From Bacteroidales bacterium (GTDB lineage Bacteria; Bacteroidota; Bacteroidia; Bacteroidales; UBA7960), in contig SLQX01000131.1 in NCBI GenBank assembly GCA_007131245.1, positions 1 to 51,183 on the forward strand: a stretch of DNA of 51,183 nt, in the 5' to 3' direction. Position numbers and translations under genes: made by a program. The notes beneath the pieces are model-generated. The model saw only the letters and a list, made by a program, of their open reading frames with translations, did no database searches and had not been told where the DNA came from. This document shows, piece by piece, positions 19,028-27,521 of the stretch (the first letter of the stretch is position 1; every line of letters starts with the position of its first letter).

Positions 19028-19966
19028 ATGCAAGAAGAAATCATACAGCCGGTAGATCGTAATTTATTGCAAAAGGAACTTACCAGTGATACATTTTTAC
19101 GCAATACCAATAATGGCAACAATGAGATTCATATAATAACACACCATACTTCACCCAATGTAATGTTGGAGGTGGGACGCCTCAGGGAGCTTTCCTTCCG
19201 CACTGCTGGCGGTGGTACTGGCAAAGCAGCAGACATTGATGATTTTGACACAGGCGAAGTTCCTTACAAGCAACTTATTGTGTGGGATGCGGTAGAGAAG
19301 GAAATCGTGGGAGGTTACCGATACATTTTAGGGCATGAGGTGAGCACATACGACGATGGCCAGCCTAAGCTTGCCACATCAGGATTGATGGTATATTCAG
19401 ATAAATTTATCAAGGATTACCTGCCGTTTACTATCGAGCTGGGACGCTCATTTGTACAGCCCAAATACCAGCCTTCAAGAGAGAGCAGAAGAGGGCTCTT
19501 TTCGCTTGACAATCTGTGGGATGGATTAGGTGCGCTGGTAATTGACCATCCGGAAATTAAGTACTTCTTCGGAAAAGTTACCATGTACGATCACTTCAAC
19601 CCGGTAGCCCGCGATATGATTCTTTATTTTATGCATAAATTCTTTCCCGATAAAGATAAGCTAACCTATCCTAAAGAGCCACTCACCTACAAAACAGATG
19701 TTAAAGCCTTTGAAGGCATTTTTACGGGAGATACTTTTGAAGAAAATCACAAAATCTTATTCCAGAAGGTAAGGGAGCTTGGAGAAAATATCCCGCCCCT
19801 GGTGAACTCTTATATGGTTATCAGCCCCACTATGAGAACCTTTGGAACGGCATGGAATGAAGAATTTGGAGGTGTTGAGGAAACCGGGATTCTTATTAAA
19901 ATTGAAGATATTTACGAAAGTAAAAAGAACCGGCACATTAACACCTATCTGAAAAACAAACAGTAA
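19028..19966 (+). CDS. glsB: GNAT-fold N-acyltransferase, probable GlsB (glycine lipid synthesis)
   Basis: A 312-residue member of the hemolysin-like acyltransferase family (OlsB/GlsB type). Typical features are 'MLEVGRLRELSFRTAGGGTG', 'LIVWDAVEKEIVGGYRYILG', 'IELGRSFVQPKYQ' and 'LFSLDNLWDGLGALV'. In Bacteroides the homologous GlsB transfers a 3-hydroxyacyl chain from acyl carrier protein to the amino group of glycine, the first step to glycine and flavolipin-type lipids. The substrate amino acid (glycine or ornithine) cannot be read from sequence. It follows the O-acyltransferase gene by 120 bp and precedes engB by 30 bp. Confidence 0.8.
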   Translation: MQEEIIQPVDRNLLQKELTSDTFLRNTNNGNNEIHIITHHTSPNVMLEVGRLRELSFRTAGGGTGKAADIDDFDTGEVPYKQLIVWDAVEKEIVGGYRYILGHEVSTYDDGQPKLATSGLMVYSDKFIKDYLPFTIELGRSFVQPKYQPSRESRRGLFSLDNLWDGLGALVIDHPEIKYFFGKVTMYDHFNPVARDMILYFMHKFFPDKDKLTYPKEPLTYKTDVKAFEGIFTGDTFEENHKILFQKVRELGENIPPLVNSYMVISPTMRTFGTAWNEEFGGVEETGILIKIEDIYESKKNRHINTYLKNKQ

Positions 19967-19996
19967 ACCCATTAACACCTGCAAACCATACCCTGG

Positions 19997-20602
19997 ATGA
20001 TGAAAGTGACCCGTGCTGAGTTTGTCACAAGCTCAACCCATTACAAAGATTGCCCTCCGGGAAACTATCCGGAGTATGCTTTTATGGGGCGTTCCAATGT
20101 TGGAAAATCCTCGTTGATCAATATGCTCACTGGTTATGGGAAACTTGCCAAAACATCCTCTTCACCGGGCAAAACCCAGCTTATCAATCACTTTCTTATC
20201 AACCAAAGCTGGTACCTTGCTGACTTGCCTGGCTTTGGTTTTGCCAAGGTTTCAAAAAAAATCAAGCAAGGGTGGGAAAAGATGATCAAAAACTATCTCA
20301 TCAATAGGGAAAACCTTGTCTGCTCTTTTTTTCTCATCGATAGCCGTCACGAACCCCTGAAAAATGATTTGGAGACTTTACAATGGTTTGGAGAGCAGGG
20401 TCTGCCTTTTGCCATCATATTCACCAAAGCAGATAAACTGGGTGCATCAAAACTTGAAGCATCCTTATCTGCCTACAAAAAAGAACTTGCAAAGCAATGG
20501 GAGCCTCTTCCGGATATCTTTATCAGTTCTTCAGAAACCAAGAGAGGACGTGATGATATTTTAGCCTTCATCAACCAATACAACAATCAGGTTCAGCGCT
20601 AA
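19997..20602 (+). CDS. engB: Ribosome biogenesis GTPase EngB (YsxC/YihA)
   Basis: A 201-residue P-loop GTPase. G1 is 'GRSNVGKSSL' (31-40), G3 'DLPGFGFAKV', G4 'TKADKL', and a G5-like 'ISSSETKRGRDD' is near the end. EngB acts late in 50S ribosomal subunit assembly. Two ATGs are adjacent (19997 and 20000); either gives the same protein within one residue. It probably shares a transcript with the two acyltransferase genes. The stop lies 14 bp from the end of convergent gldB, with no clear terminator hairpin between them. Confidence 0.95.
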   Translation: MMKVTRAEFVTSSTHYKDCPPGNYPEYAFMGRSNVGKSSLINMLTGYGKLAKTSSSPGKTQLINHFLINQSWYLADLPGFGFAKVSKKIKQGWEKMIKNYLINRENLVCSFFLIDSRHEPLKNDLETLQWFGEQGLPFAIIFTKADKLGASKLEASLSAYKKELAKQWEPLPDIFISSSETKRGRDDILAFINQYNNQVQR

Positions 20603-20616
20603 CCAACAATAGTTTT

Positions 20617-21612
20617 TCACGGACGGTATCGTGATTGGGATAATATCTCTCGTGAATCGGTCATGCCAAACAACTCCTCCAGGCTTACGTCATCGTTTCG
20701 TTCCATAAAGCTTCGCACAATCTGCCAACCGTTATAAACGGCCATTCGTGGTGCAGATTCATTACCAAAAGGAGCGGTAAAAGGACCTGTACCTGTTAGT
20801 TTTTGAATCATTTGACGCTCCGTATCATAAAGGAGTTCATTGTTTACATAAAAAGACCAGGAGTGTCCTTCATTTTGCTGCGCCCAGTTGATTTGCCTGG
20901 TAGTGTAGGAAATTTTCAACGAATCGGGCAGATCGGGAAACATACTATCCATAAAATAAAGCAGTTTCCCTTCTTCTACCATAAAATCGAGCAAGGTTTC
21001 CGGAGCCATGGGGTAATTTTGTTGGAGCACTTGTCCATACTCCCGTATTATCTCTACTGATGCAGCATCAGGAACAAAGCGAGTTCTTTTAAAAGCAGGC
21101 ACCCCCACCTTTTCATAGTTCTCATAATCTCTTCCCAAAAACATATCCAGGCCTACAATTAGGTTGCCTTCAAAATATTTAACAGGGTGCTCAAAATCAA
21201 GACCGGAGATGTAAGAATAAAAAACCGGTTTAGGGTACTGAGGAAAATGATATTTGAGATATCTTAAAGCCAGGGTCAAATCCTCTTCAAGCTCATCGAT
21301 ATCGCTCCACACCTGCTGTGTGTCATCATAGAGATCTCTAATCATAGGATCAGTAATATAATCGTAAAGCTGCTGCTGTCCCATAGGTGTATTGATTTCT
21401 TCACCAAGGAAAAGATTATAGTCATCAATATACGGGTCAATCTCCTGGCGTAAGTTACCAGGGTCAATTTCAAAAAGCACCTTTTCATATCGTTTTACCT
21501 CAACCGGTGTCACTTCCACAGAAGAGATATTTACATCCCAGGGGCTTTTGCGTTTACACCCCCCCAAAAAAAGAATAATCAAAATAAGTACTGCTGCAGT
21601 TAACGATCGCAT
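20617..21612 (-). CDS. gldB: Gliding motility lipoprotein GldB
   Basis: A 331-residue lipoprotein: hydrophobic signal with lipobox 'LGGC' (Cys19). The body matches GldB in its motifs 'FFYSYISGLDFEHPVKY'-like core, 'GLDMFLG', and a zincin-like tail 'GHSWSFYVNNELLYDTE' with 'FGNESAPRMAVYNGWQIV'. GldB is required for gliding in Flavobacterium and belongs to the set of envelope lipoproteins associated with the gliding/T9SS machinery, though homologues occur in non-gliders. The adjacent barrel gene and the T9SS cargo at the window start are consistent. The biochemical role of GldB is unresolved. Confidence 0.85.
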   Translation of the reverse strand: MRSLTAAVLILIILFLGGCKRKSPWDVNISSVEVTPVEVKRYEKVLFEIDPGNLRQEIDPYIDDYNLFLGEEINTPMGQQQLYDYITDPMIRDLYDDTQQVWSDIDELEEDLTLALRYLKYHFPQYPKPVFYSYISGLDFEHPVKYFEGNLIVGLDMFLGRDYENYEKVGVPAFKRTRFVPDAASVEIIREYGQVLQQNYPMAPETLLDFMVEEGKLLYFMDSMFPDLPDSLKISYTTRQINWAQQNEGHSWSFYVNNELLYDTERQMIQKLTGTGPFTAPFGNESAPRMAVYNGWQIVRSFMERNDDVSLEELFGMTDSREILSQSRYRP

Positions 21613-21739
21613 AATTTTTTTACATTAAAACAAGATTTTTTATCCACAAGCGTTGAAAACAAATGGAATGAAGCTGTCTTGGTATTTTAAAATCCAAATT
21701 TTATAAGTATTATTGCAACGTGTTTTAAAACTCAAAATT

Positions 21740-22435
21740 ATGAAAAAAATTGCATTTGCTTTTGTTATCATATTCCTGGCACTCACTGCAAGCCATCCTT
21801 CAAAAGCCCAGAGTTTCAGGCTGGGTTTAACCGCTTCACCCTCCCTGGCATGGTTTAAACCGGAACACGATGAATATACCTCAGAAGGATTACGACTGGG
21901 ATTTTCCTATGGGTTACTGTCGGAGTTTATCCTGGCAGAGCAATACAGTTTTGCCACAGGCATCAATATCACCTATTTCGGAGGCAAATTAAGTTACCCG
22001 GTCAGTGACACGACATTCCAGGGTACAACCTACCAAAGCAAAGAGCGAACTTACCGTCTTCAAAACATGGAAATCCCGCTGACCCTTAAAATGAAAACCC
22101 GCGAAATTGGCTATAATACGTACTTTGCGGTTTTTGGCTTTGGAGGATCAGTGAACCTTAGATCCAAAGGTGATGACAGATACCAGCCTGCAGCAGAAGG
22201 TTCAAGGCACACGATAGAAGATATTGATATTGCAGGTGATATCCCTTTGTTCAGAATTTCCATGATCCTGGGGCTGGGCCTTGAACATTCTCTTGGGGGC
22301 ACAACTGCTCTTGTTGGCGGTATCACTTTCAATAATGGCTTTACCAACATTCTCACAGGCAAAGATTACCAAGGAAACAAAGACCAGCAAGCCAGGGCAA
22401 ACTACCTTGAGCTTAGCATTGGTATATTGTTTTAA
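21740..22435 (+). CDS. Outer-membrane beta-barrel protein (PorT-like family)
   Basis: 231 residues with a Sec signal peptide ('MKKIAFAFVIIFLALTASHPSKAQ'). Alternating hydrophobic strands follow ('FRLGLTASPSLAWF', 'ATGINITYFGG', 'LGLEHSLGGTTALVGG'), ending in Phe ('ELSIGILF') as outer-membrane barrels do. The layout matches the PorT/outer-membrane barrel families common in Bacteroidota; true PorT of the T9SS is one option but is not shown. The ATG at 21740 is chosen over an upstream in-frame TTG because it begins the signal peptide. It lies divergent to gldB and 18 bp upstream of the next gene. Confidence 0.8.
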   Translation: MKKIAFAFVIIFLALTASHPSKAQSFRLGLTASPSLAWFKPEHDEYTSEGLRLGFSYGLLSEFILAEQYSFATGINITYFGGKLSYPVSDTTFQGTTYQSKERTYRLQNMEIPLTLKMKTREIGYNTYFAVFGFGGSVNLRSKGDDRYQPAAEGSRHTIEDIDIAGDIPLFRISMILGLGLEHSLGGTTALVGGITFNNGFTNILTGKDYQGNKDQQARANYLELSIGILF

Positions 22436-22453
22436 AATTCCAATTATAGCTCC

Positions 22454-22765
22454 ATGAATCCCTTTTCTAAATATATCGACTGTATCAACTGTGGCAATGA
22501 GCTTACCAATTTAAGTGAGCTGGCCCTTCGCACCCCCGATGAATTGGAATGTGATTTTTGCGGCCAGGAATACCCGGGTTTGGCAGCAAGGGTAAAAAGA
22601 TTAAAAACCAACCTCACCGTTGTATATATTCTTATTGCCCTGTTAATTTTCTGGCTGGCTTTCACCCGTGCAGGATTCACAGCTGGGCTGTTTGCTATGT
22701 TCCCGGTTTTTATATTATTCATTTACACCCTGGGGTACACCATCCAAAAGATGGTGAAATTTTAA
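22454..22765 (+). CDS. Zinc-ribbon membrane protein, unknown function
   Basis: A 103-residue protein with two CxxC pairs ('CINCGNEL', 'CDFCGQEY') that would bind one zinc ion. About 30 residues later come two adjacent hydrophobic helices (~residues 56-72 and 76-95). The N-terminal ribbon should be cytoplasmic. It probably shares a transcript with the barrel gene (18 bp gap) and is followed by a terminator. I do not recognise the family. Confidence 0.7.
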   Translation: MNPFSKYIDCINCGNELTNLSELALRTPDELECDFCGQEYPGLAARVKRLKTNLTVVYILIALLIFWLAFTRAGFTAGLFAMFPVFILFIYTLGYTIQKMVKF

Positions 22766-22807
22766 TCCTATCTTACATTTCCGATGCAGTTAAAAAAATT
22801 AATCCAA

Positions 22808-22842
22808 AAACAAATGCCCGGCACATTACCGGGCATTTGTTT
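22808..22842. terminator. Bidirectional terminator
   Basis: Arms 22808-22821 and 22829-22842 (AAACAAATGCCCGG / CCGGGCATTTGTTT) pair perfectly around a 7-nt loop, with A and T tracts on both sides. It separates the convergent zinc-ribbon gene (+) and the six-gene exported-protein cassette (-). Confidence 0.9.
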
Positions 22843-22880
22843 AAAATCATTGAGAGTATAAATATTTTATTTTTCCGACT

Positions 22881-24170
22881 TCACCAGTCTGTTGTATATG
22901 CCTGGTTGTGCATGCGGTAGGTCTTGGTTTCCCCGGTCACATCAGATCTGTAGTTAATATACCCCGACAACATGGAGACTCTTCTGTTGGAAGATGTGGT
23001 TTTTTCCAGGTCCATAGGCTGGCTGACTTCAAGACTTATGGAGTGATTACCTTCACCTGAGAAACTTTCGCCAATATTTTCTGCCGATACAGGGGGGTGT
23101 CCCGGCCATTGGAGAACTACCCGGTCTATGGTGAAAGGGAATTCATAGCGTGAAACCACCGTAAGGTTTATACGGACGGTTTCAATCATATCATCCTTTT
23201 GCGAAACCTGAGATAAATGTATTGGGTCATTGACAAAAATGGACACTTTTTCACGGGTAATATCAAAATAAAATTGCTCACGCACATTGGTGTTGCCAAA
23301 CCTGTAGTGTACAAGGATATGATTTTCAGGATCCTCCCAGCAATTTTGATAATCATAATTGATTTGAACATACTCCTGCTCAACAGATGTTCCGGTAATA
23401 CGGGCACAGTCAGAACTAACTCTGGGCCGTTGTGTGGTATGAATAAACCGGTCACCCAGTCTCACGGCATATTTTAATTCACCCAGGCTGCTTTCGATCT
23501 CCACCAGATCAATATTTTCATAAATACCCCTATAACGGGAAATAGCCATTTGGGCCCTATCCTTTCGGGCGTCCACAAAATAATCAGCCAGTACCCGCAG
23601 CTCTTCAATGCTTTGGGCAACATCCTCCAGCGAGGAAACCTCATCTACTCCGTTATAAAGCTCATCGAGCTGTTCGCTCATTTCCCTGTCGCGCATGCGG
23701 AACTGCATGGCCAGCTTTTGGAGTTCGAAGTCAGGAAAAGGATATTTTATATGGTAATTAAAGGTGGTGCTGCCAGTGGAACGATTTTCAATTTTCTCCC
23801 AGTAATAGTCGTCTACTTTCGACAATGTAACACCTTGCAGGTAGGGAACAGGCCCGGATGCAGCTGTAGTGGTTGTGGCAAAACTCTGGAAATAGCTGGA
23901 TACCGAATTATTGATGCTCTCTTCTCTTGAAGAGAACTCAGCGGTGGTTTGTACATTTTGAGCAACGGCATTCACAATATTTTCCCTTATCATGTTGAGC
24001 GCATTCTTCTGGGCATCCTGTGCAGTATTACCTGTACCTGCCACAATAATATAATCTTTCTCAAGGCCGTTTACCCAGGAAGGCTTTCTCCCGCTTTGGT
24101 CGACAACACGGGATTGCCCCATGCATGCCAGCAGGGAGAACACGAAAAAAACAAACAAGATATTTTTCAT
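22881..24170 (-). CDS. LPP20-like lipoprotein, last gene of the exported cassette
   Basis: About 429 residues from the ATG at 24170; the frame is open further upstream but that start begins a lipoprotein signal ('MKNILFVFFVFSLLACMGQ', lipobox LLAC, Cys16). After 'KPSWVNG' comes the LPP20-type pattern 'YIIVAGTGNTAQDAQKNAL'. A helical segment (~170-230) and a beta-rich C-terminal half follow. LPP20/FlgP-like domains occur in outer-membrane-associated lipoproteins, among them parts of the Vibrio H-ring. No enzyme motif is visible. It is the last of six tightly spaced minus-strand genes, all with export signals, and is followed by the strong terminator at 22808-22842. Confidence 0.75.
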   Translation of the reverse strand: MKNILFVFFVFSLLACMGQSRVVDQSGRKPSWVNGLEKDYIIVAGTGNTAQDAQKNALNMIRENIVNAVAQNVQTTAEFSSREESINNSVSSYFQSFATTTTAASGPVPYLQGVTLSKVDDYYWEKIENRSTGSTTFNYHIKYPFPDFELQKLAMQFRMRDREMSEQLDELYNGVDEVSSLEDVAQSIEELRVLADYFVDARKDRAQMAISRYRGIYENIDLVEIESSLGELKYAVRLGDRFIHTTQRPRVSSDCARITGTSVEQEYVQINYDYQNCWEDPENHILVHYRFGNTNVREQFYFDITREKVSIFVNDPIHLSQVSQKDDMIETVRINLTVVSRYEFPFTIDRVVLQWPGHPPVSAENIGESFSGEGNHSISLEVSQPMDLEKTTSSNRRVSMLSGYINYRSDVTGETKTYRMHNQAYTTDW

Positions 24171-24248
24171 GTAAAAAGTGTTTGGGTTAAAAAAAACTGT
24201 CAACTCTGCACCTTGGGTGAGAGCTGACAGTAGCACTAGTAAAGCAGG

Positions 24249-24839
24249 TTATGGTCTCTCGTCACGGAGATTTTCCATTTCCTCGTTGAAGATTTCTTCA
24301 AACTTCATGCGGTCATAGTCCAGGCGCAGGCGGTCATCACGGCTGATTCTGGAGTTAATGTCATTGAGCAACTCATCTTTGTCCACTTCCACAGCCAAAT
24401 AAACCGAATAACGACCTTCGTTTTCAAAGGTGCGATTGCAAACGGTAGAAACATTATTGAGTGTTTGGTTAACCACCTGGCGGGTCATATCTTCAAAGTT
24501 TTGGTTAAACTCCATGGCATCACCAATGGTAACATCCTGGGTGTAGCGTTCAGTAACCGATTTAATGGTACTGTTGATGCTTGTTGCCAGGGCAGCGTTG
24601 GCATCAAGGCTTGCCTGGCGGCGTGCTGAGGCAAGGTTAGTGCTCTCGCCAATTCCTGTTCCCCTGAAGTGGGTATTGTCAGAGTAAAATTCATTGTCGC
24701 TACAGGGGATTTCCAGTTCAGTACCCATAGCACTGTAATCAGGCGTATCCTTTTTGCTGCGGCAGCCGGAAAAAACAACAGCCACAGCAAAAAAAACTGT
24801 AAATGCCATCATCAGGGTTTTCATTTCTGTTTTTTTCAT
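24249..24839 (-). CDS. LPP20-like small lipoprotein
   Basis: A 196-residue lipoprotein with a basic start, a hydrophobic segment and lipobox 'FSGC' (Cys26). The mature part has 'GTGIGESTNLASARRQASLD', the same glycine/alanine spacing as in LPP20-domain proteins, followed by helices and an acidic/basic C-terminus ('DRMKFEEIFNEEMENLRDERP'). The next ATG, five codons on, is an equal alternative start. Function unknown; its place between two other exported proteins (78 and 51 bp gaps) suggests a shared complex. Confidence 0.75.
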   Translation of the reverse strand: MKKTEMKTLMMAFTVFFAVAVVFSGCRSKKDTPDYSAMGTELEIPCSDNEFYSDNTHFRGTGIGESTNLASARRQASLDANAALATSINSTIKSVTERYTQDVTIGDAMEFNQNFEDMTRQVVNQTLNNVSTVCNRTFENEGRYSVYLAVEVDKDELLNDINSRISRDDRLRLDYDRMKFEEIFNEEMENLRDERP

Positions 24840-24890
24840 GTCATGATAGTTTTAAGTGAATAATATTGGTGATTAAAAGGTATTTTGTAT

Positions 24891-25850
24891 TTAATTTTTA
24901 TAGAGCCAACTCCAGTCGAAATGGCGTGCTGCCCCCCAGTAAGCCCACCTTTTGGCAACATCTCTGCCTGCTTCAATGCGCAATCTCTCCATTTCCACAT
25001 CATCCCGGTAGGTTTCCATTTTAAAGTCCCATGCACTGGCACCTTCGGCTTCCACATGCGCTGTTACCTCTTCCATGAGTCCCTGGGCTTCTTCATAGCA
25101 ATCCATGTCGGGGGTTATCTCGCCCATATTTTCCCTGAATGCATTCAGCTCTTTGGCCGACCATGCAGCCCGGGCTTTGGACAAATGCTCATCACACTTT
25201 TGGTTGGCATAATCCTGGTATATGTCGGCAGTAAGGGCCATGGATGTATGAAAACAATCACGGCTAACATCAGGAACCGACATAAGCCAGAAAAGCGCTT
25301 CTTCATACTTCTGTTGAGCGGCAAGAGCTTCCGATTGAGAGATAATCACATCGCACTGGGAGTTGTAATACTCTACAATTTTCTCTTTACCGGTCTCCAC
25401 AAACCCTCTGAACTGCCCATGGCTGGGGTTAACATTTCTCAAAGCCTGGGAGTAGGCTCTCTCTTCTGTGTTACCCACACCCCTTAGCTGAAGGGTTGTC
25501 TGGCTAAAGATATTCTGGCTTAATGCATCCACAATAAAAAGGCTCAACTCTATATTCATGGAAACCATAGGAGGTGCTGTGGGCGTCACATCGTGGGAAA
25601 TAACCGATACCATGGGAACCATTGCAAACTGAGTTCTTTCCTCCATGGCACCCAACCCATTGCGGGTAGCAACCTGCATCATCTTGCTCTGCAGCATGGT
25701 TTGCGCACCGCCGGGAATACCAGCCTCATCAGGCACCAGGGCAGCAATAGCAATACGCCCCAAATCATCGGTTTGCCCCAGGTTACTTTGGGCTCGTACA
25801 TGTACTGTAACTAAAAACAGGACGATAAGCCCGAGAAATACTTTTTTCAT
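24891..25850 (-). CDS. Exported protein with CsgG/TolB-like N-terminal region, unknown function
   Basis: 319 residues from the ATG at 25850, which begins a Sec signal peptide ending 'VHVRAQ'; an upstream TTG would extend it by 13. The first ~80 mature residues ('DLGRIAIAALVPDEAG...LQSKMMQVATRNGLGAM') look like the alpha/beta start of CsgG, FlgT middle and TolB-N domains, judged by eye only. A segment 'LRGVGNTEERAYSQALRNV' echoes the LPP20 motif of its neighbours. The C-terminal half is helical, with several cysteines (five in the mature part), suggesting disulfides or helical repeats. Function not known. Confidence 0.68.
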   Translation of the reverse strand: MKKVFLGLIVLFLVTVHVRAQSNLGQTDDLGRIAIAALVPDEAGIPGGAQTMLQSKMMQVATRNGLGAMEERTQFAMVPMVSVISHDVTPTAPPMVSMNIELSLFIVDALSQNIFSQTTLQLRGVGNTEERAYSQALRNVNPSHGQFRGFVETGKEKIVEYYNSQCDVIISQSEALAAQQKYEEALFWLMSVPDVSRDCFHTSMALTADIYQDYANQKCDEHLSKARAAWSAKELNAFRENMGEITPDMDCYEEAQGLMEEVTAHVEAEGASAWDFKMETYRDDVEMERLRIEAGRDVAKRWAYWGAARHFDWSWLYKN

Positions 25851-25907
25851 AGTCAATATTTTATGTAATACAAATACAAACAGTTGCATTGCACAGCTTC
25901 ATGTAAA

Positions 25908-26876
25908 TTATCTTTCACCAACGATAAGCCAGGCTTCACCAAGTCCTCTCATATAGATTCTTGAATCAATATCGAAGTTTTGGCGCAAATGCCGTCTTAA
26001 ATCACTCACAAAGCCCCTTGTATCAACAGCCCTTTCACGCCCCCGGCGATCAACGGTCATCATGGGTATACGCACCTGTTCCAGCCGCATCATGGTGTGA
26101 GAAGCATCAGCCAGGCTAAAACGTCCTTCAACTGTATTGTCAAAAAACCAGTCCTCGATATGTTCCAGCAGCTCCATTTCCACTCCATCGTAGTAATAAT
26201 AGGTTTCCAAATCTCCATCGTACCAGTCCTCCCATACTCTTACCATAACACTAACTTCACGCCCATTGGCAAACATGTCATCGAAGTGGCGCATCAAGCC
26301 GGCATTAAACCCGTCCATATGACTAAGCACAGCCTCTTCCAGCAAAAGTTCGGGTGAAGCCGCCGAGGAGGGTTTTCCGGCCCCTGCAGCCCCGGACACC
26401 TGCTTTGAGGTGTAGGCGTCAAGACCTCTGAGGTTGAATGTGATATAACGGTGAGGCCCTTGTTTTAGGATATCAAAACTCAAGTCGAGGATAATATCGG
26501 CCTGCGCAGTTCTTTTCAAAATATCGATAGGTGTTTCGGCAACCTGGGCGCCAGAAGAGGAAGCAATCATGGCCGTTTCAGCAGCTTCTCTTTCCATGTT
26601 GCGCAACTCCATTTCAAGGTCTTTCAGGGGAAATCCACGATCAGCCATAATCTCACCCATTTTGGTAATGACCAAGCGAAGATCGGCGTCGTTTTGCATA
26701 GCAGCTTTGTAATCGGGCAAGGTTTGAGTGCGGCCCATTGATTCAAACTCCATTTTATAACCCCGGCTGATACAATATTGATCGCTGGGAACAACCATAA
26801 TGGTTGGTCTGCGAGCCTGTCCAAAAAGATTTAATGCGATGAGGGAAAAAACGATAACAGTAATAAATGTTCTCAT
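25908..26876 (-). CDS. Exported DUF6175-like protein
   Basis: A 322-residue protein with a Sec signal ('MRTFITVIVFSLIALNLFGQA'). The mature protein begins 'RRPTIMVVPSDQYCISRGY', which I recall as the hallmark start of the DUF6175 family found in Bacteroidota. 'ADIILDLSFDIL' and 'YITFNLRGLDAYTSKQVSG' resemble the strands of CsgG-like or TolB-N-like folds. A later 'MVRVWEDWYDGDLE' precedes a beta-rich C-terminus. No catalytic motif is visible. It lies in the middle of the six-gene exported cassette (38 bp after the previous gene). Confidence 0.72.
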   Translation of the reverse strand: MRTFITVIVFSLIALNLFGQARRPTIMVVPSDQYCISRGYKMEFESMGRTQTLPDYKAAMQNDADLRLVITKMGEIMADRGFPLKDLEMELRNMEREAAETAMIASSSGAQVAETPIDILKRTAQADIILDLSFDILKQGPHRYITFNLRGLDAYTSKQVSGAAGAGKPSSAASPELLLEEAVLSHMDGFNAGLMRHFDDMFANGREVSVMVRVWEDWYDGDLETYYYYDGVEMELLEHIEDWFFDNTVEGRFSLADASHTMMRLEQVRIPMMTVDRRGRERAVDTRGFVSDLRRHLRQNFDIDSRIYMRGLGEAWLIVGER

Positions 26877-26914
26877 TGTTAAAGATTTTTTGGTGTTTAC
26901 GAAGTTACTGTAAA

Positions 26915-27451
26915 TTAAAACCCATGGTCAAGTCTGCGTGCAATACCGTCAGCTTCAAGCTGGCGGCGCAGATTATCATACAATACCTGGGCATAAATGG
27001 CCACTTTGTACCCGCGTGGGTTGTTCATCCTGAGCCTGTCCTGCCCACTGGGCATTCCATCGGTGGTGAGGTTTAAAAACCTGAGAAATGTACCATCGGG
27101 CTCAAAGAAGCTCTCAAAGTAATCAGCATGCTTATCTATGGCGTTGGGATCACGCAGTATGGCTGGAGTAGCAGCCGCCCCATGACCACCGGGCACACCT
27201 CGAAAAATCACTGCTGCAACCGCGTTCATTTTGGCCTGCAATATAGCATCTTCCACATTTCTTCCATATCCCCAAATCTTCATGGTTTTGGTACCATCCT
27301 GACCAACGCCGGTAATTTCCACCTCGTAATTTTGTTCGCTCCGGTAATGCGCTCTCCTGTCGCTCCTTGAATGGCGGGCTCCTGAACAACCCAGTTCAAC
27401 CCACACAAACAAAAACAACAGGAAAAACATTAAAACTCTTGTCTTTTTCAT
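26915..27451 (-). CDS. Small lipoprotein with LPP20-like motif
   Basis: 178 residues. The signal is hydrophobic with lipobox 'ELGC' (Cys22), and a basic stretch 'HSRSDRRAHYRSE' follows. The core 'IWGYGRNVEDAILQAKMNAV' has the glycine/alanine pattern seen in other members of this cassette. The stretch '...VIFRGVPGGHGAAATPAI' is glycine- and alanine-rich. I do not recognise a named family. It is second in transcription order, between the barrel protein and the DUF6175-like protein. Confidence 0.7.
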   Translation of the reverse strand: MKKTRVLMFFLLFLFVWVELGCSGARHSRSDRRAHYRSEQNYEVEITGVGQDGTKTMKIWGYGRNVEDAILQAKMNAVAAVIFRGVPGGHGAAATPAILRDPNAIDKHADYFESFFEPDGTFLRFLNLTTDGMPSGQDRLRMNNPRGYKVAIYAQVLYDNLRRQLEADGIARRLDHGF

Positions 27452-27521
27452 AGCAGGAAATTTTTATTTTGAAACAATTGTGACTCGTCGTTTAAAATTT
27501 TTATCCGGTAAAATTAATGAT

